DNA from: JAJYRX01 sp041655275
Lineage (GTDB): Bacteria; Pseudomonadota; Gammaproteobacteria; Burkholderiales; Burkholderiaceae_B
NCBI GenBank assembly: GCA_041655275.1
Contig: JBBAFU010000004.1
Coordinates: 124,001 to 188,000 of the forward strand
Length of the DNA stretch: 64,000 nucleotides
Reading direction: 5' to 3'
Shown here: positions 35,740 to 44,155 of the stretch, piece after piece
Layout of the letters: each line of letters starts with the position of its first letter
How positions within the stretch are numbered: position 1 is the stretch's first letter
Program-made: the position numbers and the translations under genes
Notes under the pieces: model-generated
What the model saw: only the letters and a program-made list of their open reading frames with translations
Database searches by the model: none
Told to the model about the DNA's origin: nothing

Positions 35740-37689
35740 ATGGCCTTGGAAAGACACCCGTGGGTCGGCGCGAGCCTACTCGACAGGCGTGAGCGCCTCT
35801 TCAGGTACCTGTTGTTGCTCGCCATCGTGGCGCTCTGCGCTGGATGCGCTGGTGTCAAGGTGCAGACCGTCAGCGCGAAAGACTATGTTTCAGAGCGGCG
35901 TGGTGATGTGCTGACCACCGACAAGCTCAGCACATCGGCGCGTGACGTACTGACAAGTCTTGCGGTTCAGCCGGATCGGTGCAAGGAGAACGTCGATCCT
36001 TGCGTTCAGGCATTGGCACGCACCGACGGCATCGACGCCGAGCGTCAACTCGCGGCGCTGGCTGAGCTCTGGTTGCAGGAGGCGCTGCGGCAGGAGAAGC
36101 AGGGGGCTGCGGCCCAGTCGCGCTTCGAGGATGCATTGGGTGCCTATTTGCAGGTTGCGCGCTATGGCTACGCCTACCTGTTCTTCACATCACGCCGCTC
36201 GGGCGAGCGGGCCTTCGAGGATCGCCAGACGCAGGTGCGCGACTACTACAACTTTGCGGTGCAGCAGGCGGCCGAGCTGTTTTTTAAGCAGTTTCGGAGC
36301 AGGCCTGATCAAATTAGAGGACGGATGCAGGTGGGCGACTGGTTGTTGAGCGCAAACCTGTCCGATCTGTACCCGTTGGACCCCATGCCACGCCGCGCCA
36401 GCGAACTGCTGCCTGCTTCGCGGCTCACCTTCCAAGGTATCCGAAGCATTTATCGGCGCGATGGGTTAGGTGCCGATCTGGTGATTGCCACCGATGCCGT
36501 CGCCCGGGGCATAGGCAAAAAGCCAATGGCGTCGTCGACGGTGCCCTATAGCGAGATGCCTTACCGGCCAGTCACTGCCATCATTGCGTTTACCGGAAGC
36601 ACGTTGGAGGAAATTCTTCATACTCAGAAAGCAACGTTGCTCGGCTACGATCCCTACCAGCATGAAACCCTGGATGTCCACGACATACCGGTACCGCTTG
36701 CCGCGAACTTCACTTCCGCCTACGGGCTGTGGCTGGCGCGCTCGGACTTTTCCATGCAGGCACTGCGCAATGTCCTGGGCAAGTCCGGCAGTCTTGACGC
36801 GCCGTATGTCTACCTGACGCAGCCATTTGATCCTGACCGACAGGTCATCGTCATGCTGCACGGATTGGCCAGCAGCCCCGAAGCGTGGATCAACGTCGCC
36901 AACGAGGTCATGGGTGACGAAGAATTGCGCAAACGCTATCAAGTCTGGCAGGTGTACTATCCCACCAATGCGCCCATTGCATACAACCACGCGAGCATTC
37001 GCGCCGCGCTTGCCGCGACCTTCCAGCACTTCGATCCCAAAGGAACTGCGGCCGCCTCGCACGATATGGTGCTCATCGGCCACAGCATGGGTGGGGTGCT
37101 CGGTCGATTGCTGGTGTCTTCCTCCGGCAGCGTGTTGCTCGATGCGATCAAGGAACTGCGGCAGATCGATGATGCGCAGGTCAAGAAGCTGAGAGCGGAA
37201 ACCGACGGTCTCCTGACTTTCGAGGCCTATGCGGGGATATCGCGGGCCATCTTCATTGCAGCCCCCCACAAGGGAACGCCTTTCGCCAGCAATCGCCTGT
37301 CGCGGTTGCTGTCCGGGCTCATCACCATGCCCGTGAAGGTCGTCGATCAAGTTATGCGGCTCAATCATCAGATCATCGGTGGCGGCCAGGCCTCATCGGC
37401 ACTCCTGCCGGCCAGCCTGCCCAATGGCGTGGACAGCCTCAAGGATTCGGATCCGTTTATCCGCGCCGCGGCCGAGCTGCCGATTTCGCCCGCAGTGCAC
37501 TACCACAGCATCGTGGCAAACCACACGCCCAAGACGACGCTTGAAGACTCTGACGACGGACTGGTGCCCTACCGCAGCGCGCATCTGCCTGGCGCCGAGT
37601 CGGAGCTGGTGATCCCGTATTCCCATAGCGTCCAGGAGACCCCTGAGGCCATTCTGGAGATACGGCGGATTCTGCGAGAGCACCGGTAG
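35740..37689 (+). CDS. Lipoprotein with alpha/beta-hydrolase domain
   Basis: About 649 residues. The N-terminus YLLLLAIVALCAGCAG ends in a lipobox, so the protein is probably membrane-anchored outside the cytosol. A long helical domain of unknown family (about 40-370) is followed by an alpha/beta-hydrolase with oxyanion-hole motif VIVMLHGLASSPEAWINVAN, nucleophile elbow LIGHSMGGVLGRLL, AAPHKGTPFASN and a late His in VHYHSIVANH. Starts at 35671 and 35719 are also in frame. Substrate unknown; lipase- or esterase-like activity is an inference. Confidence 0.8.
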   Translation: MALERHPWVGASLLDRRERLFRYLLLLAIVALCAGCAGVKVQTVSAKDYVSERRGDVLTTDKLSTSARDVLTSLAVQPDRCKENVDPCVQALARTDGIDAERQLAALAELWLQEALRQEKQGAAAQSRFEDALGAYLQVARYGYAYLFFTSRRSGERAFEDRQTQVRDYYNFAVQQAAELFFKQFRSRPDQIRGRMQVGDWLLSANLSDLYPLDPMPRRASELLPASRLTFQGIRSIYRRDGLGADLVIATDAVARGIGKKPMASSTVPYSEMPYRPVTAIIAFTGSTLEEILHTQKATLLGYDPYQHETLDVHDIPVPLAANFTSAYGLWLARSDFSMQALRNVLGKSGSLDAPYVYLTQPFDPDRQVIVMLHGLASSPEAWINVANEVMGDEELRKRYQVWQVYYPTNAPIAYNHASIRAALAATFQHFDPKGTAAASHDMVLIGHSMGGVLGRLLVSSSGSVLLDAIKELRQIDDAQVKKLRAETDGLLTFEAYAGISRAIFIAAPHKGTPFASNRLSRLLSGLITMPVKVVDQVMRLNHQIIGGGQASSALLPASLPNGVDSLKDSDPFIRAAAELPISPAVHYHSIVANHTPKTTLEDSDDGLVPYRSAHLPGAESELVIPYSHSVQETPEAILEIRRILREHR

Positions 37690-37736
37690 GAGCGTAAGCT
37701 CCCCCTATAAATCTTGCTGCTCGGGCTGCGCCCGAG
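37689..37736. terminator. Two hairpins between convergent hydrolase and histidine kinase genes
   Basis: GGAGC-GTAA-GCTCC (37689-37702) and CTCGGGC-TGC-GCCCGAG (37720-37736) lie between the two convergent genes. The second is a strong 7-bp stem. There is no long T-run, but the position suits bidirectional termination. Confidence 0.5.
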
Positions 37737-37784
37737 TGCCCTGGCCCATTCACGGCTTACTGCCTTGAGCCACGTAGCCTCCGG

Positions 37785-39161
37785 CTACACTCGTTCCTGC
37801 CCTCCGGCCGGCAGGCATAGCCGCATACGCAGACCACCCAACGGCGACTCCAGAGCTTCGACGCTACCGCCATAGGTCTCGGCCAGAGTGCGCACGATGT
37901 CCAGACCCAGGCCCGAACCGGGATGGCGCTGGTCCAGCTGCACACCGCGCTCGAACATACGTGCGCGCTCAGCCTCGGGGATGCCAGGACCGTCGTCATC
38001 GACCGTGAAGCAGAGTAGGGCGCCTTCACGCTGCACATCGACGAGCACACGCGAACGCGCCCACTTACCGGCGTTGTCGAGCAGGTTGCCCAGCAGCTCA
38101 TACAGATCCTGCTCCTCGCCGCGGAAAGCCACGTCCTCGGCCTGCGGTGCCAGCTCGAAGTCGAGCCCGCGTGCAGCATGCAACCGCTCCATGGTGCGCA
38201 ACAGGGCTGCCAGCGGCCCCAGTACCGGCGTCGCCAGTCCGGTGGCGCGCACGGCGGCTGCAGCGCGCGCGCGCGCCAGGTAGTAGTCGACTTGGCGGCG
38301 CGCGCTGCCCACCTGTTCGCGCACCAACTGAGCCAGGGCGCCGTCCTCCCCTGCAGCGGCGTTGGCTAATACCGCTAGCGGCGTGTGTACAGCGTGCGCC
38401 AGGTTGCCGGCCTGGGCACGCGCTTGTACCACCATGGCGGCGTTTTCGGCCAGCACGTGGTTGAACTCGCCCACCAGAGGCTGCAGTTCCTGCGGGAAAT
38501 GGCCTTCCAGTTGCATAGTCTTGCCACTACGCACCGCCGCCAGGCGGCGTTGCAGCACGGTCAGCGGTTGCAGGGCATAGTGCAGCTGCAAGGCCACCGC
38601 GACTGCCAAGCCTGCTGCCAACAGGCCCAGAGTGGACCACAGCAGACGCGTGAAACGCTGCAACGGCTCGGCGATCAGGGCTGTGTCGGCGGCCACCACC
38701 AGGCGCAGGTGCGGCGCCCCTTCATCGGGCAGCTCGACAACGCGTGCCACAGCCAACAGAGCATGGCCCTGCGCGTCGCGCAGGGCCAATACCCGATAGC
38801 CCTGCGCCGGGTAGCCGGTCGGAGCTGGGGGCAGTTGCAGCACCTGGTCCCACAGCGAACGCGAGCGCGCCAATGCCGTGCGCGGCGCAGCGCCAAGTTC
38901 GTCCACCTGCCAGTACAAGCCGGATAGCGGCTGATCCAACCGCGCGTCGGCTACCATGGGCCCGATGCTGACCTGGTCGGGCGGCGCCCAGTCGACGGCG
39001 GCGCTCAGATGATTGAGCTGCATCACGAGCTGTGCCTGCAACTGCTGTGTGATGTGTTCTTGGAATAGACCACGCAGACCCCACGCCGCCAGTGCGATGG
39101 CAAGTGCCACCCAGGTCAGCGTGCCGGCCAGAAGGCGCAGTCGCAGCGAACCGCCGGTCAT
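37785..39161 (-). CDS. Sensor histidine kinase of an OmpR-class system
   Basis: 458-residue kinase of the QseC/PmrB/PhoQ type. TM1 (about 8-28), periplasmic sensor (about 30-165), TM2 (LLWSTLGLLAAGLAVAVAL), HAMP, H-box NLAHAVHTPLAVLANAAAGE with the phospho-His, N-box LYELLGNLLDNAGKWA, G1 VDDDGPGIPE and G2 GSGLGLDIVRTLAE. It overlaps the response regulator gene by 4 bp. With the PepSY gene upstream, the operon reads PepSY-regulator-kinase, an arrangement seen next to PepSY/cytochrome b561 genes. Confidence 0.93.
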   Translation of the reverse strand: MTGGSLRLRLLAGTLTWVALAIALAAWGLRGLFQEHITQQLQAQLVMQLNHLSAAVDWAPPDQVSIGPMVADARLDQPLSGLYWQVDELGAAPRTALARSRSLWDQVLQLPPAPTGYPAQGYRVLALRDAQGHALLAVARVVELPDEGAPHLRLVVAADTALIAEPLQRFTRLLWSTLGLLAAGLAVAVALQLHYALQPLTVLQRRLAAVRSGKTMQLEGHFPQELQPLVGEFNHVLAENAAMVVQARAQAGNLAHAVHTPLAVLANAAAGEDGALAQLVREQVGSARRQVDYYLARARAAAAVRATGLATPVLGPLAALLRTMERLHAARGLDFELAPQAEDVAFRGEEQDLYELLGNLLDNAGKWARSRVLVDVQREGALLCFTVDDDGPGIPEAERARMFERGVQLDQRHPGSGLGLDIVRTLAETYGGSVEALESPLGGLRMRLCLPAGGQERV

Positions 39162-39832
39162 GAGTCGGGGCCGCCCGGCTCCATTAGGCGGTAGCCCAGT
39201 CCACGCACGGTTTCGATACTGCCGGGCGGCAGCTTCTTGCGCAGGCGACCAACGAAGACCTCGATGGTGTTGGAGTCGCGGTCGCTATCGTAGGCGTATA
39301 TACGCTCGGACAACTCGGTGCGCGACAGTACCTCGCCCTTGCGCTGCATCAGGAGTTGCAACAGCTTGAACTCGTGGCTGGTCAGCATCAGCGGCTGGCC
39401 GTCGACCAACACCCGCGCCTGGCGCGTATCAAGCGTGATCGGCCCGCATTGCCATTCGGCGCTGGCATGTTCACCGCCGCGACGCAGCAGCGCACGCAGG
39501 CGCGCCAACAACTCTTCCATGTGAAAGGGCTTGGCAAGATAGTCGTCGGCGCCGGCGTCGATACCCGCCACCTTTTCCTGCCAGGCGCTGCGCGCCGTCA
39601 GGATCAGCACTGGCATCTTGCGTCCCGCGGTGCGCCAGCGCCGCAGCACCGTCAGGCCGTCGAGTTCGGGTAGGCCCAAATCCAGCACGACGGCATCGAA
39701 CTCCTCGACCTCGCCCAAGTAGTGCGCCTGCACGCCGTCGTGCGCGGACTCGACCGTGTGGCCGGCGTTGGTGATGGCCTGTACCAGTTGCCCGTTCAAT
39801 ATCGGCTCGTCCTCCACCACCAAAATGCGCAT
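39158..39832 (-). CDS. OmpR/PhoB-family response regulator
   Basis: 224-residue regulator. The receiver begins MRILVVEDEPILNGQLVQAI, with the phospho-Asp in VVLDLGLPELDGLTVLRRW and Lys in DDYLAKPFHMEELLARL. The C-terminal winged helix (LTSHEFKLLQLLMQRKGEVLSRTELSERIY..DSDRDSNTIEVFVGRLRKKL) is PhoB-type. Its start overlaps the stop of the PepSY gene by 1 bp. Likely targets are the adjacent electron-transfer genes at 40,307 onward. Confidence 0.94.
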   Translation of the reverse strand: MRILVVEDEPILNGQLVQAITNAGHTVESAHDGVQAHYLGEVEEFDAVVLDLGLPELDGLTVLRRWRTAGRKMPVLILTARSAWQEKVAGIDAGADDYLAKPFHMEELLARLRALLRRGGEHASAEWQCGPITLDTRQARVLVDGQPLMLTSHEFKLLQLLMQRKGEVLSRTELSERIYAYDSDRDSNTIEVFVGRLRKKLPPGSIETVRGLGYRLMEPGGPDS

Positions 39833-40173
39833 CAGTGCCTCTTGCGTTTGATTTTCAGCACTTCGCCGCTGGTCGCATCGACTTTGAGCTTGGCCAGGCG
39901 CCCGTCCTTCTGTAGTAAACGGATCTCGTAAATGAAGCGACCGTCGTCGTGCTCAAACTCGATCTTCAGCACTTGGCCCTGGTAATCACGCTCGACCTTG
40001 TCAAGTACGGTGCGCAACGGCAGCACCTGACCTCGTTCCAGTGCCTGGCGCGCCAGTTCGTGGTCGTCCGACGAGGCAAACAATGGCCCAGACGGAACCA
40101 GCGCACCCGTCAACAAGAATAACAAGGCCAGAAGAACCAGGTAGCGCCGAGAGCTGGGAGTCAGTGCTGTCAT
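39832..40173 (-). CDS. PepSY-domain protein with signal sequence
   Basis: 113 residues: an N-terminal hydrophobic signal (YLVLLALLFLLTGALVPSG) and one PepSY domain (ARQALERGQVLPLRTVLDKVERDYQGQVLKIEFEHDDGRFIYEIRLLQKDGRLAKLKVDA in shortened form). It is the first gene of the PepSY-regulator-kinase operon, divergent from cytochrome b561. PepSY domains act in the periplasm; it may serve as a sensor accessory or redox partner. Confidence 0.88.
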   Translation of the reverse strand: MTALTPSSRRYLVLLALLFLLTGALVPSGPLFASSDDHELARQALERGQVLPLRTVLDKVERDYQGQVLKIEFEHDDGRFIYEIRLLQKDGRLAKLKVDATSGEVLKIKRKRH

Positions 40174-40306
40174 GGATGATTTTATAGCTGCTCAAACCTG
40201 AATGCCAGATGAACGCGCCCTTCATCGTCGGTTCAGGAGGCATTCCCGACAATGGCTTCCATGTTCGGCACGGTGGCAGTGCCGGCAACCCACAGGAGGC
40301 ATCATC

Positions 40307-40900
40307 ATGCAAGCACGCAAACAACCTGATCGCTGTGCCCCGACTGTTCGCGATCGTTTTCACCCCCTGTCGATCGGCGCGCACTGGCTGACCGTGCTGC
40401 TGCTGGTGGCTGTGTATGTACTGATTGAGCTGCACGGGGAATTCCCCAAGGGTAGCGGGGCGCGCGAACTGACCAAGCATTGGCACGAGATGCTGGGCTT
40501 GGCTGTGTTCGCCATCGTGTTCGTGCGGCTTGCGCTGCGTGCCATCTACCCCGCGCCCGCCATCCAGCCGCCACCGCCACGCTGGCAGGAACGGGCGGCT
40601 CGGGCGATGCACCTCACGCTCTACACCTTTCTCATCATCATGCCGTTGCTGGGCTGGCTGGTGCTGAGCGCCAAAGGCCGGCCGGTACCGTTCTTCGGCC
40701 TGGATCTGCCGGCGCTGATCGACCCCGACAAAACTCTGGCACGCAGCTTGGAGGGCATCCATGAAGCGATCGGCACGGTGGGCTATTTCCTGATCGGCGG
40801 GCACGCCGCCGCCGCACTGTGGCACCACTATCTGATGCGCGACAACACGCTGCGGCACATGTTGCCACGCGTGACTTGGCGCGCGCACGCCGATTCCTAG
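40307..40900 (+). CDS. Cytochrome b561 family protein
   Basis: 197-residue di-heme b561 of the YodB/CybB type: four helices with heme-ligand histidines in FHPLSIGAHWLTVLLLVAVYV, LTKHWHEMLGLAVFAIVFV and GGHAAAALWHHYLMRD. The ATG at 40307 follows AGGAGG. It passes electrons between quinol and a periplasmic acceptor in relatives. Its place before PepSY, DUF2271 and the flavoreductase makes it a candidate quinone-side port of the flavin system. Confidence 0.93.
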   Translation: MQARKQPDRCAPTVRDRFHPLSIGAHWLTVLLLVAVYVLIELHGEFPKGSGARELTKHWHEMLGLAVFAIVFVRLALRAIYPAPAIQPPPPRWQERAARAMHLTLYTFLIIMPLLGWLVLSAKGRPVPFFGLDLPALIDPDKTLARSLEGIHEAIGTVGYFLIGGHAAAALWHHYLMRDNTLRHMLPRVTWRAHADS

Positions 40901-40976
40901 CGGCCGCTGCCCCGAACGCGGGCTTGAGTGCAGCCGTTACCCATCCGCACTCGATCTTGATAACCCGGAGATTCCC

Positions 40977-41393
40977 ATGAAACATCACCACAAAATTCTC
41001 GGCAGCAGCCTGCTGGCCCTGTCGGTGGCGCTAGCGGCCGCACCGACCCTGGCGAGCGACGACTGCGAAGCGCCAGTCGCGCGCTGGCAGTCGCGCGAAG
41101 CCGTGCGGCAGATGGCGGCGCAAAAAGGCTGGGAAGTCCAGCGCCTGAAGATCGACGACGGCTGCTACGAGATTCGCGGCACCGACGCCGAAGGCCGCGG
41201 CTTCAAGGCCAAGATCGACCCGGAAACCCTAGCCGTGATCAAGCTCAAGCAGCGCGATCGCAGGGCCGATCGAAGAGGTGATCGCAAGCGCGAACGGGAT
41301 CCAATGCACGACCCCCGCGTCCGCGGCGACACCACCTCGCCCGACAAGCCCCTGTTCACCCCCGGCACCACACCGCGTGGTCAGATCGAATGA
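40977..41393 (+). CDS. Secreted PepSY-domain protein with basic tail
   Basis: 138 residues: signal peptide (SSLLALSVALAAAPTLA), one PepSY domain (CEAPVARWQSREAVRQMAAQKGWEVQRLKIDDGCYEIRG, with two cysteines that could pair), and an Arg/Asp-rich disordered tail (RDRRADRRGDRKRERD). It precedes the DUF2271 gene by 44 bp. Paralogous in domain to the PepSY protein at 39,832. Confidence 0.87.
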   Translation: MKHHHKILGSSLLALSVALAAAPTLASDDCEAPVARWQSREAVRQMAAQKGWEVQRLKIDDGCYEIRGTDAEGRGFKAKIDPETLAVIKLKQRDRRADRRGDRKRERDPMHDPRVRGDTTSPDKPLFTPGTTPRGQIE

Positions 41394-41437
41394 CACCCCC
41401 TGTCCGACCAGACAAATCCATGAAACGGAGCAAGACC

Positions 41438-41917
41438 ATGAATCAGAAACCCATCCTCACCGCCCTGATAGCAGCCGCTGTCCTGGCATCTCCAGCATTG
41501 GCGCAAAGCCGCGAGCTCAACATCACCACCCAGCTCAAGAACTACGGCGGCGATGGCGCCTACATGGCCGTCTACCTGACCGACGCTCAGGGCGCCTACG
41601 CGGGCACCCTGTGGGTGGCTGGCGGCAAGGCCAAGTATTACAAGCACCTGGCCGACTGGAATCGCCTGTCGGCGGGCGATGCCAAGCGCCTGGCGGGTGT
41701 AACCGGCGCCAGCGTCGGTGCCGGCCGCAAGCTTACCGTCACCGCTGATCTGGCTGACGCGCTGATCGACGCTGGCTACGAGATTCGCGTTGACGCTGCG
41801 GTGGAGGACATGCGCGACAGCCCATCCGAGCTGCGCGTTCCGCTGACCACCGACAACGCCGGCAAGTCGCAGGCCGGCAAGGCCTACATCCAGTCGCTGA
41901 CCTATCAATTTAAATAA
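41438..41917 (+). CDS. DUF2271 periplasmic protein, probable covalent flavoprotein
   Basis: 159 residues: signal peptide ending in ASPALAQ, then a DUF2271 domain (LNITTQLKNYGGDGAYMAVYLTD, TLWVAGGKAKYYKHLADWNRL). The motif GVTGASVGAG (T89-G90-A91-S92) resembles the [ST]GA[ST] flavinylation site of NqrC/RnfG-type FMN proteins, with S92 as attachment candidate. ApbE, the enzyme that attaches FMN, is encoded two genes downstream. DUF2271 linkage with ApbE is known from genome surveys; the modification here is inferred. Start at 41420 is also possible. Confidence 0.85.
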   Translation: MNQKPILTALIAAAVLASPALAQSRELNITTQLKNYGGDGAYMAVYLTDAQGAYAGTLWVAGGKAKYYKHLADWNRLSAGDAKRLAGVTGASVGAGRKLTVTADLADALIDAGYEIRVDAAVEDMRDSPSELRVPLTTDNAGKSQAGKAYIQSLTYQFK

Positions 41918-41944
41918 ATAAACCGAAAGTCCGGGAGCACAAGA

Positions 41945-44155
41945 ATGAGCTGGAAATCCATCCACCGCTGGCTGGGCCTGGTGCTGGGCACGCTGGCCCT
42001 GGTGCTGGGCCTGACCGGCACCCTGCTGGCCGTGAACCCGCTGCAACAGGCCTGGCAGGCGCCAACCGCCTCCGACGGCTTGTCAGTGGCCGCCCTGGTG
42101 CAGCGGATCGAACGCACCATCCCCGGCATCGAGGAAATGCGGCACCTACCCTCGGGCGTGGTGGTGGTCTATTCCTTCGACAACGACCAGGCACGCGCCG
42201 TGCGCGTCAACCCGACGGACGGCACAGTTCTTGGTCCCTATCAGCCCTCGGCCCTGCCGCGTTGGGTCAAGAACCTGCACCGCACACTGCTGCTGGGCGA
42301 TGCGGGGCGCTGGGGCGCCACCGCCACGGCGCTGGCCATGCTGCTGCTCAGCGCCTCCGGCCTGGTGCTGCTGCTGCGACGCATGGGCGGCTGGCGCTAC
42401 GTGACCGGCCGCGTGCGCGGCTCGCTGGCGCAGCGCGTGCACGTGGTCACGGGCCGCATCGTGCTCGCGGTGCTGCTGCTCAGCTCGGTCACCGCGCTCT
42501 ACATGAGTTCGACCACCCTCGGGATGATCGCTCTGGATGCCGAACCCGAACCGGAAGTGGCTTCCATTGTCAGCGGCCAGCCCGACATCCCGGGCGCGCA
42601 GATCGCGCTGCTGCAGCAGGTCACGCTGGGCGAATTACGCGCCCTGAACTTCCCGGATGCGTCCGACCCCGAAGACGCCTGGAAGCTCGCCACGCGCCAG
42701 GGCGAAATCTGGCTCGACCGCTACACCGGCCAGGCCCTGGCCACGCAGCCCGCCAGCGTGGCGCAGCGCCTGTATGACTGGGCACTGCTGCTGCACGCCG
42801 GCGAAGGCGCGTGGTGGAGCTGGACCGTGCTGCTGGCCCTGACGGGTGCCAGCATCCCACTGTTCTGGATCTCCGGCCTGCTCATCTGGTGGCGCGCGCG
42901 CCTGGATCGGCCGCGCATCACGCACAACAGCCCGCTGGCGCAAGCCGACATGCTGATTTTCGTCGCCAGCGAAAGCGGCAGCACCTGGGGCTTCGCCCAG
43001 GCCTTGCACGACGCGCTGGTGCGTGCGGGCCACCGCGTGTACAGCGCGCCGCTGGAGCAGTTCGCCACCGGTCCGCTGGCGCGCCAGATCTTCGTGCTGG
43101 CGGCGACCTACGGCGAAGGTCAGGCCCCGACCCATGCCGGCGGCGCGCTGGAGCGCATTGCCGCACTGAAGGCGGGCGCTGTTCCAGTCACCGTGCTCGG
43201 TTTTGGCGATCAGCAATTCCCGGCCTACTGTGCCTACGCCGAGGAAATCGACGCCCTGCTGCGCCAGCAGGGCTGGCCCGAGTTGCTGCCACTGGAGCGC
43301 ATCCATCAGCAATCGGGGCAGCAGTTCGCGCGCTGGGGCGAGGCGCTGACCGCCGGGCTGGGCGAGCCCCTGGCGCTGGACTACCGTCCGCGTCTGCCGG
43401 CCACCACCGCGCTGCAGTTGGTGTCGCGCCAGGACTATGCCGGGCGCGAGGGCCAGCCCGCCGTCATTCTGCGCTTCATCTGGCCGCGGCAAAGCGCCTG
43501 GAACCGGTTGCGCGGGCGCGGCCTGGCCCGTTTCGCCGCCGGCGACCTGATCGCCATCGTGCCTCCGGGCTCGCCCGTGCCACGCTACTACTCGCTCGCC
43601 TCGGGCAGCGAGGACGGCTTCGTCGAGATCTGTGTGCGACACCTGGCGGGCGGCGTGTGTTCGACCTTTCTGCTGGACCTGCAACCGGGCGAGCAGGTGC
43701 AGGCCTTCATCCGCGAAAACCCCGGTTTTGCCCTGCCGGCCAGCCGGCGCCCGGTGCTGCTGATCGGCGCTGGCACCGGGGTGGCACCACTGGCCGGCTT
43801 CATCCGCCGCAATGAACGGCGCGTGCCGATGCATCTGTGGTTTGGCGCGCGCGACCCGGCCCGCGACTATTACTTCCGGCCTGAAATCGAGCGCTGGCAG
43901 GGCGAGGGCCGCGTGGCCAGCGTACGCACCGCGTTCTCGCGGGTGCCGGATGGTGGCGGCTACGTGCAGGACGCCCTACGGCGCGACGCCGATCGTGTGC
44001 GCGAGCTGGTGTCCAGGGGCGCCCTGGTGCGTGTTTGCGGCAGCCGCCCGATGGCGCGCGATGTGGCCGAAACCTTGAACCAAATCCTGTCGGCGCTGCG
44101 CTTGAGCGTGGCGCAACTCAAGGCCAGGGGCCGCTATGCCGAAGATGTCTTCTGA
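41945..44155 (+). CDS. PepSY-TM / flavodoxin / NADPH-flavin reductase fusion
   Basis: 736-residue membrane flavoprotein. The N-terminal PepSY_TM region (1-325) has four helices (WLGLVLGTLALVLGLTGTLLAV; ALAMLLLSASGLVLLL; IVLAVLLLSSVTALYM; WTVLLALTGASIPLFWISGLLIWW). A flavodoxin domain follows (about 336-480, MLIFVASESGSTWGFAQAL), then a CysJ-like reductase with FAD motif RYYSLASGS and NADPH motif LIGAGTGVAPLAGF, ending AEDVF. It probably carries electrons from cytosolic NADPH across the membrane to periplasmic acceptors. ApbE overlaps its end by 20 bp. Confidence 0.92.
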   Translation: MSWKSIHRWLGLVLGTLALVLGLTGTLLAVNPLQQAWQAPTASDGLSVAALVQRIERTIPGIEEMRHLPSGVVVVYSFDNDQARAVRVNPTDGTVLGPYQPSALPRWVKNLHRTLLLGDAGRWGATATALAMLLLSASGLVLLLRRMGGWRYVTGRVRGSLAQRVHVVTGRIVLAVLLLSSVTALYMSSTTLGMIALDAEPEPEVASIVSGQPDIPGAQIALLQQVTLGELRALNFPDASDPEDAWKLATRQGEIWLDRYTGQALATQPASVAQRLYDWALLLHAGEGAWWSWTVLLALTGASIPLFWISGLLIWWRARLDRPRITHNSPLAQADMLIFVASESGSTWGFAQALHDALVRAGHRVYSAPLEQFATGPLARQIFVLAATYGEGQAPTHAGGALERIAALKAGAVPVTVLGFGDQQFPAYCAYAEEIDALLRQQGWPELLPLERIHQQSGQQFARWGEALTAGLGEPLALDYRPRLPATTALQLVSRQDYAGREGQPAVILRFIWPRQSAWNRLRGRGLARFAAGDLIAIVPPGSPVPRYYSLASGSEDGFVEICVRHLAGGVCSTFLLDLQPGEQVQAFIRENPGFALPASRRPVLLIGAGTGVAPLAGFIRRNERRVPMHLWFGARDPARDYYFRPEIERWQGEGRVASVRTAFSRVPDGGGYVQDALRRDADRVRELVSRGALVRVCGSRPMARDVAETLNQILSALRLSVAQLKARGRYAEDVF

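Noticed and set aside
40210..40224. TGAACG-CGC-CCTTCA as a third copy of the AACG-N3-CGTT dyad
   Set aside because: The right arm does not keep CGTT and the surrounding conserved segment is absent, so the resemblance is probably chance.
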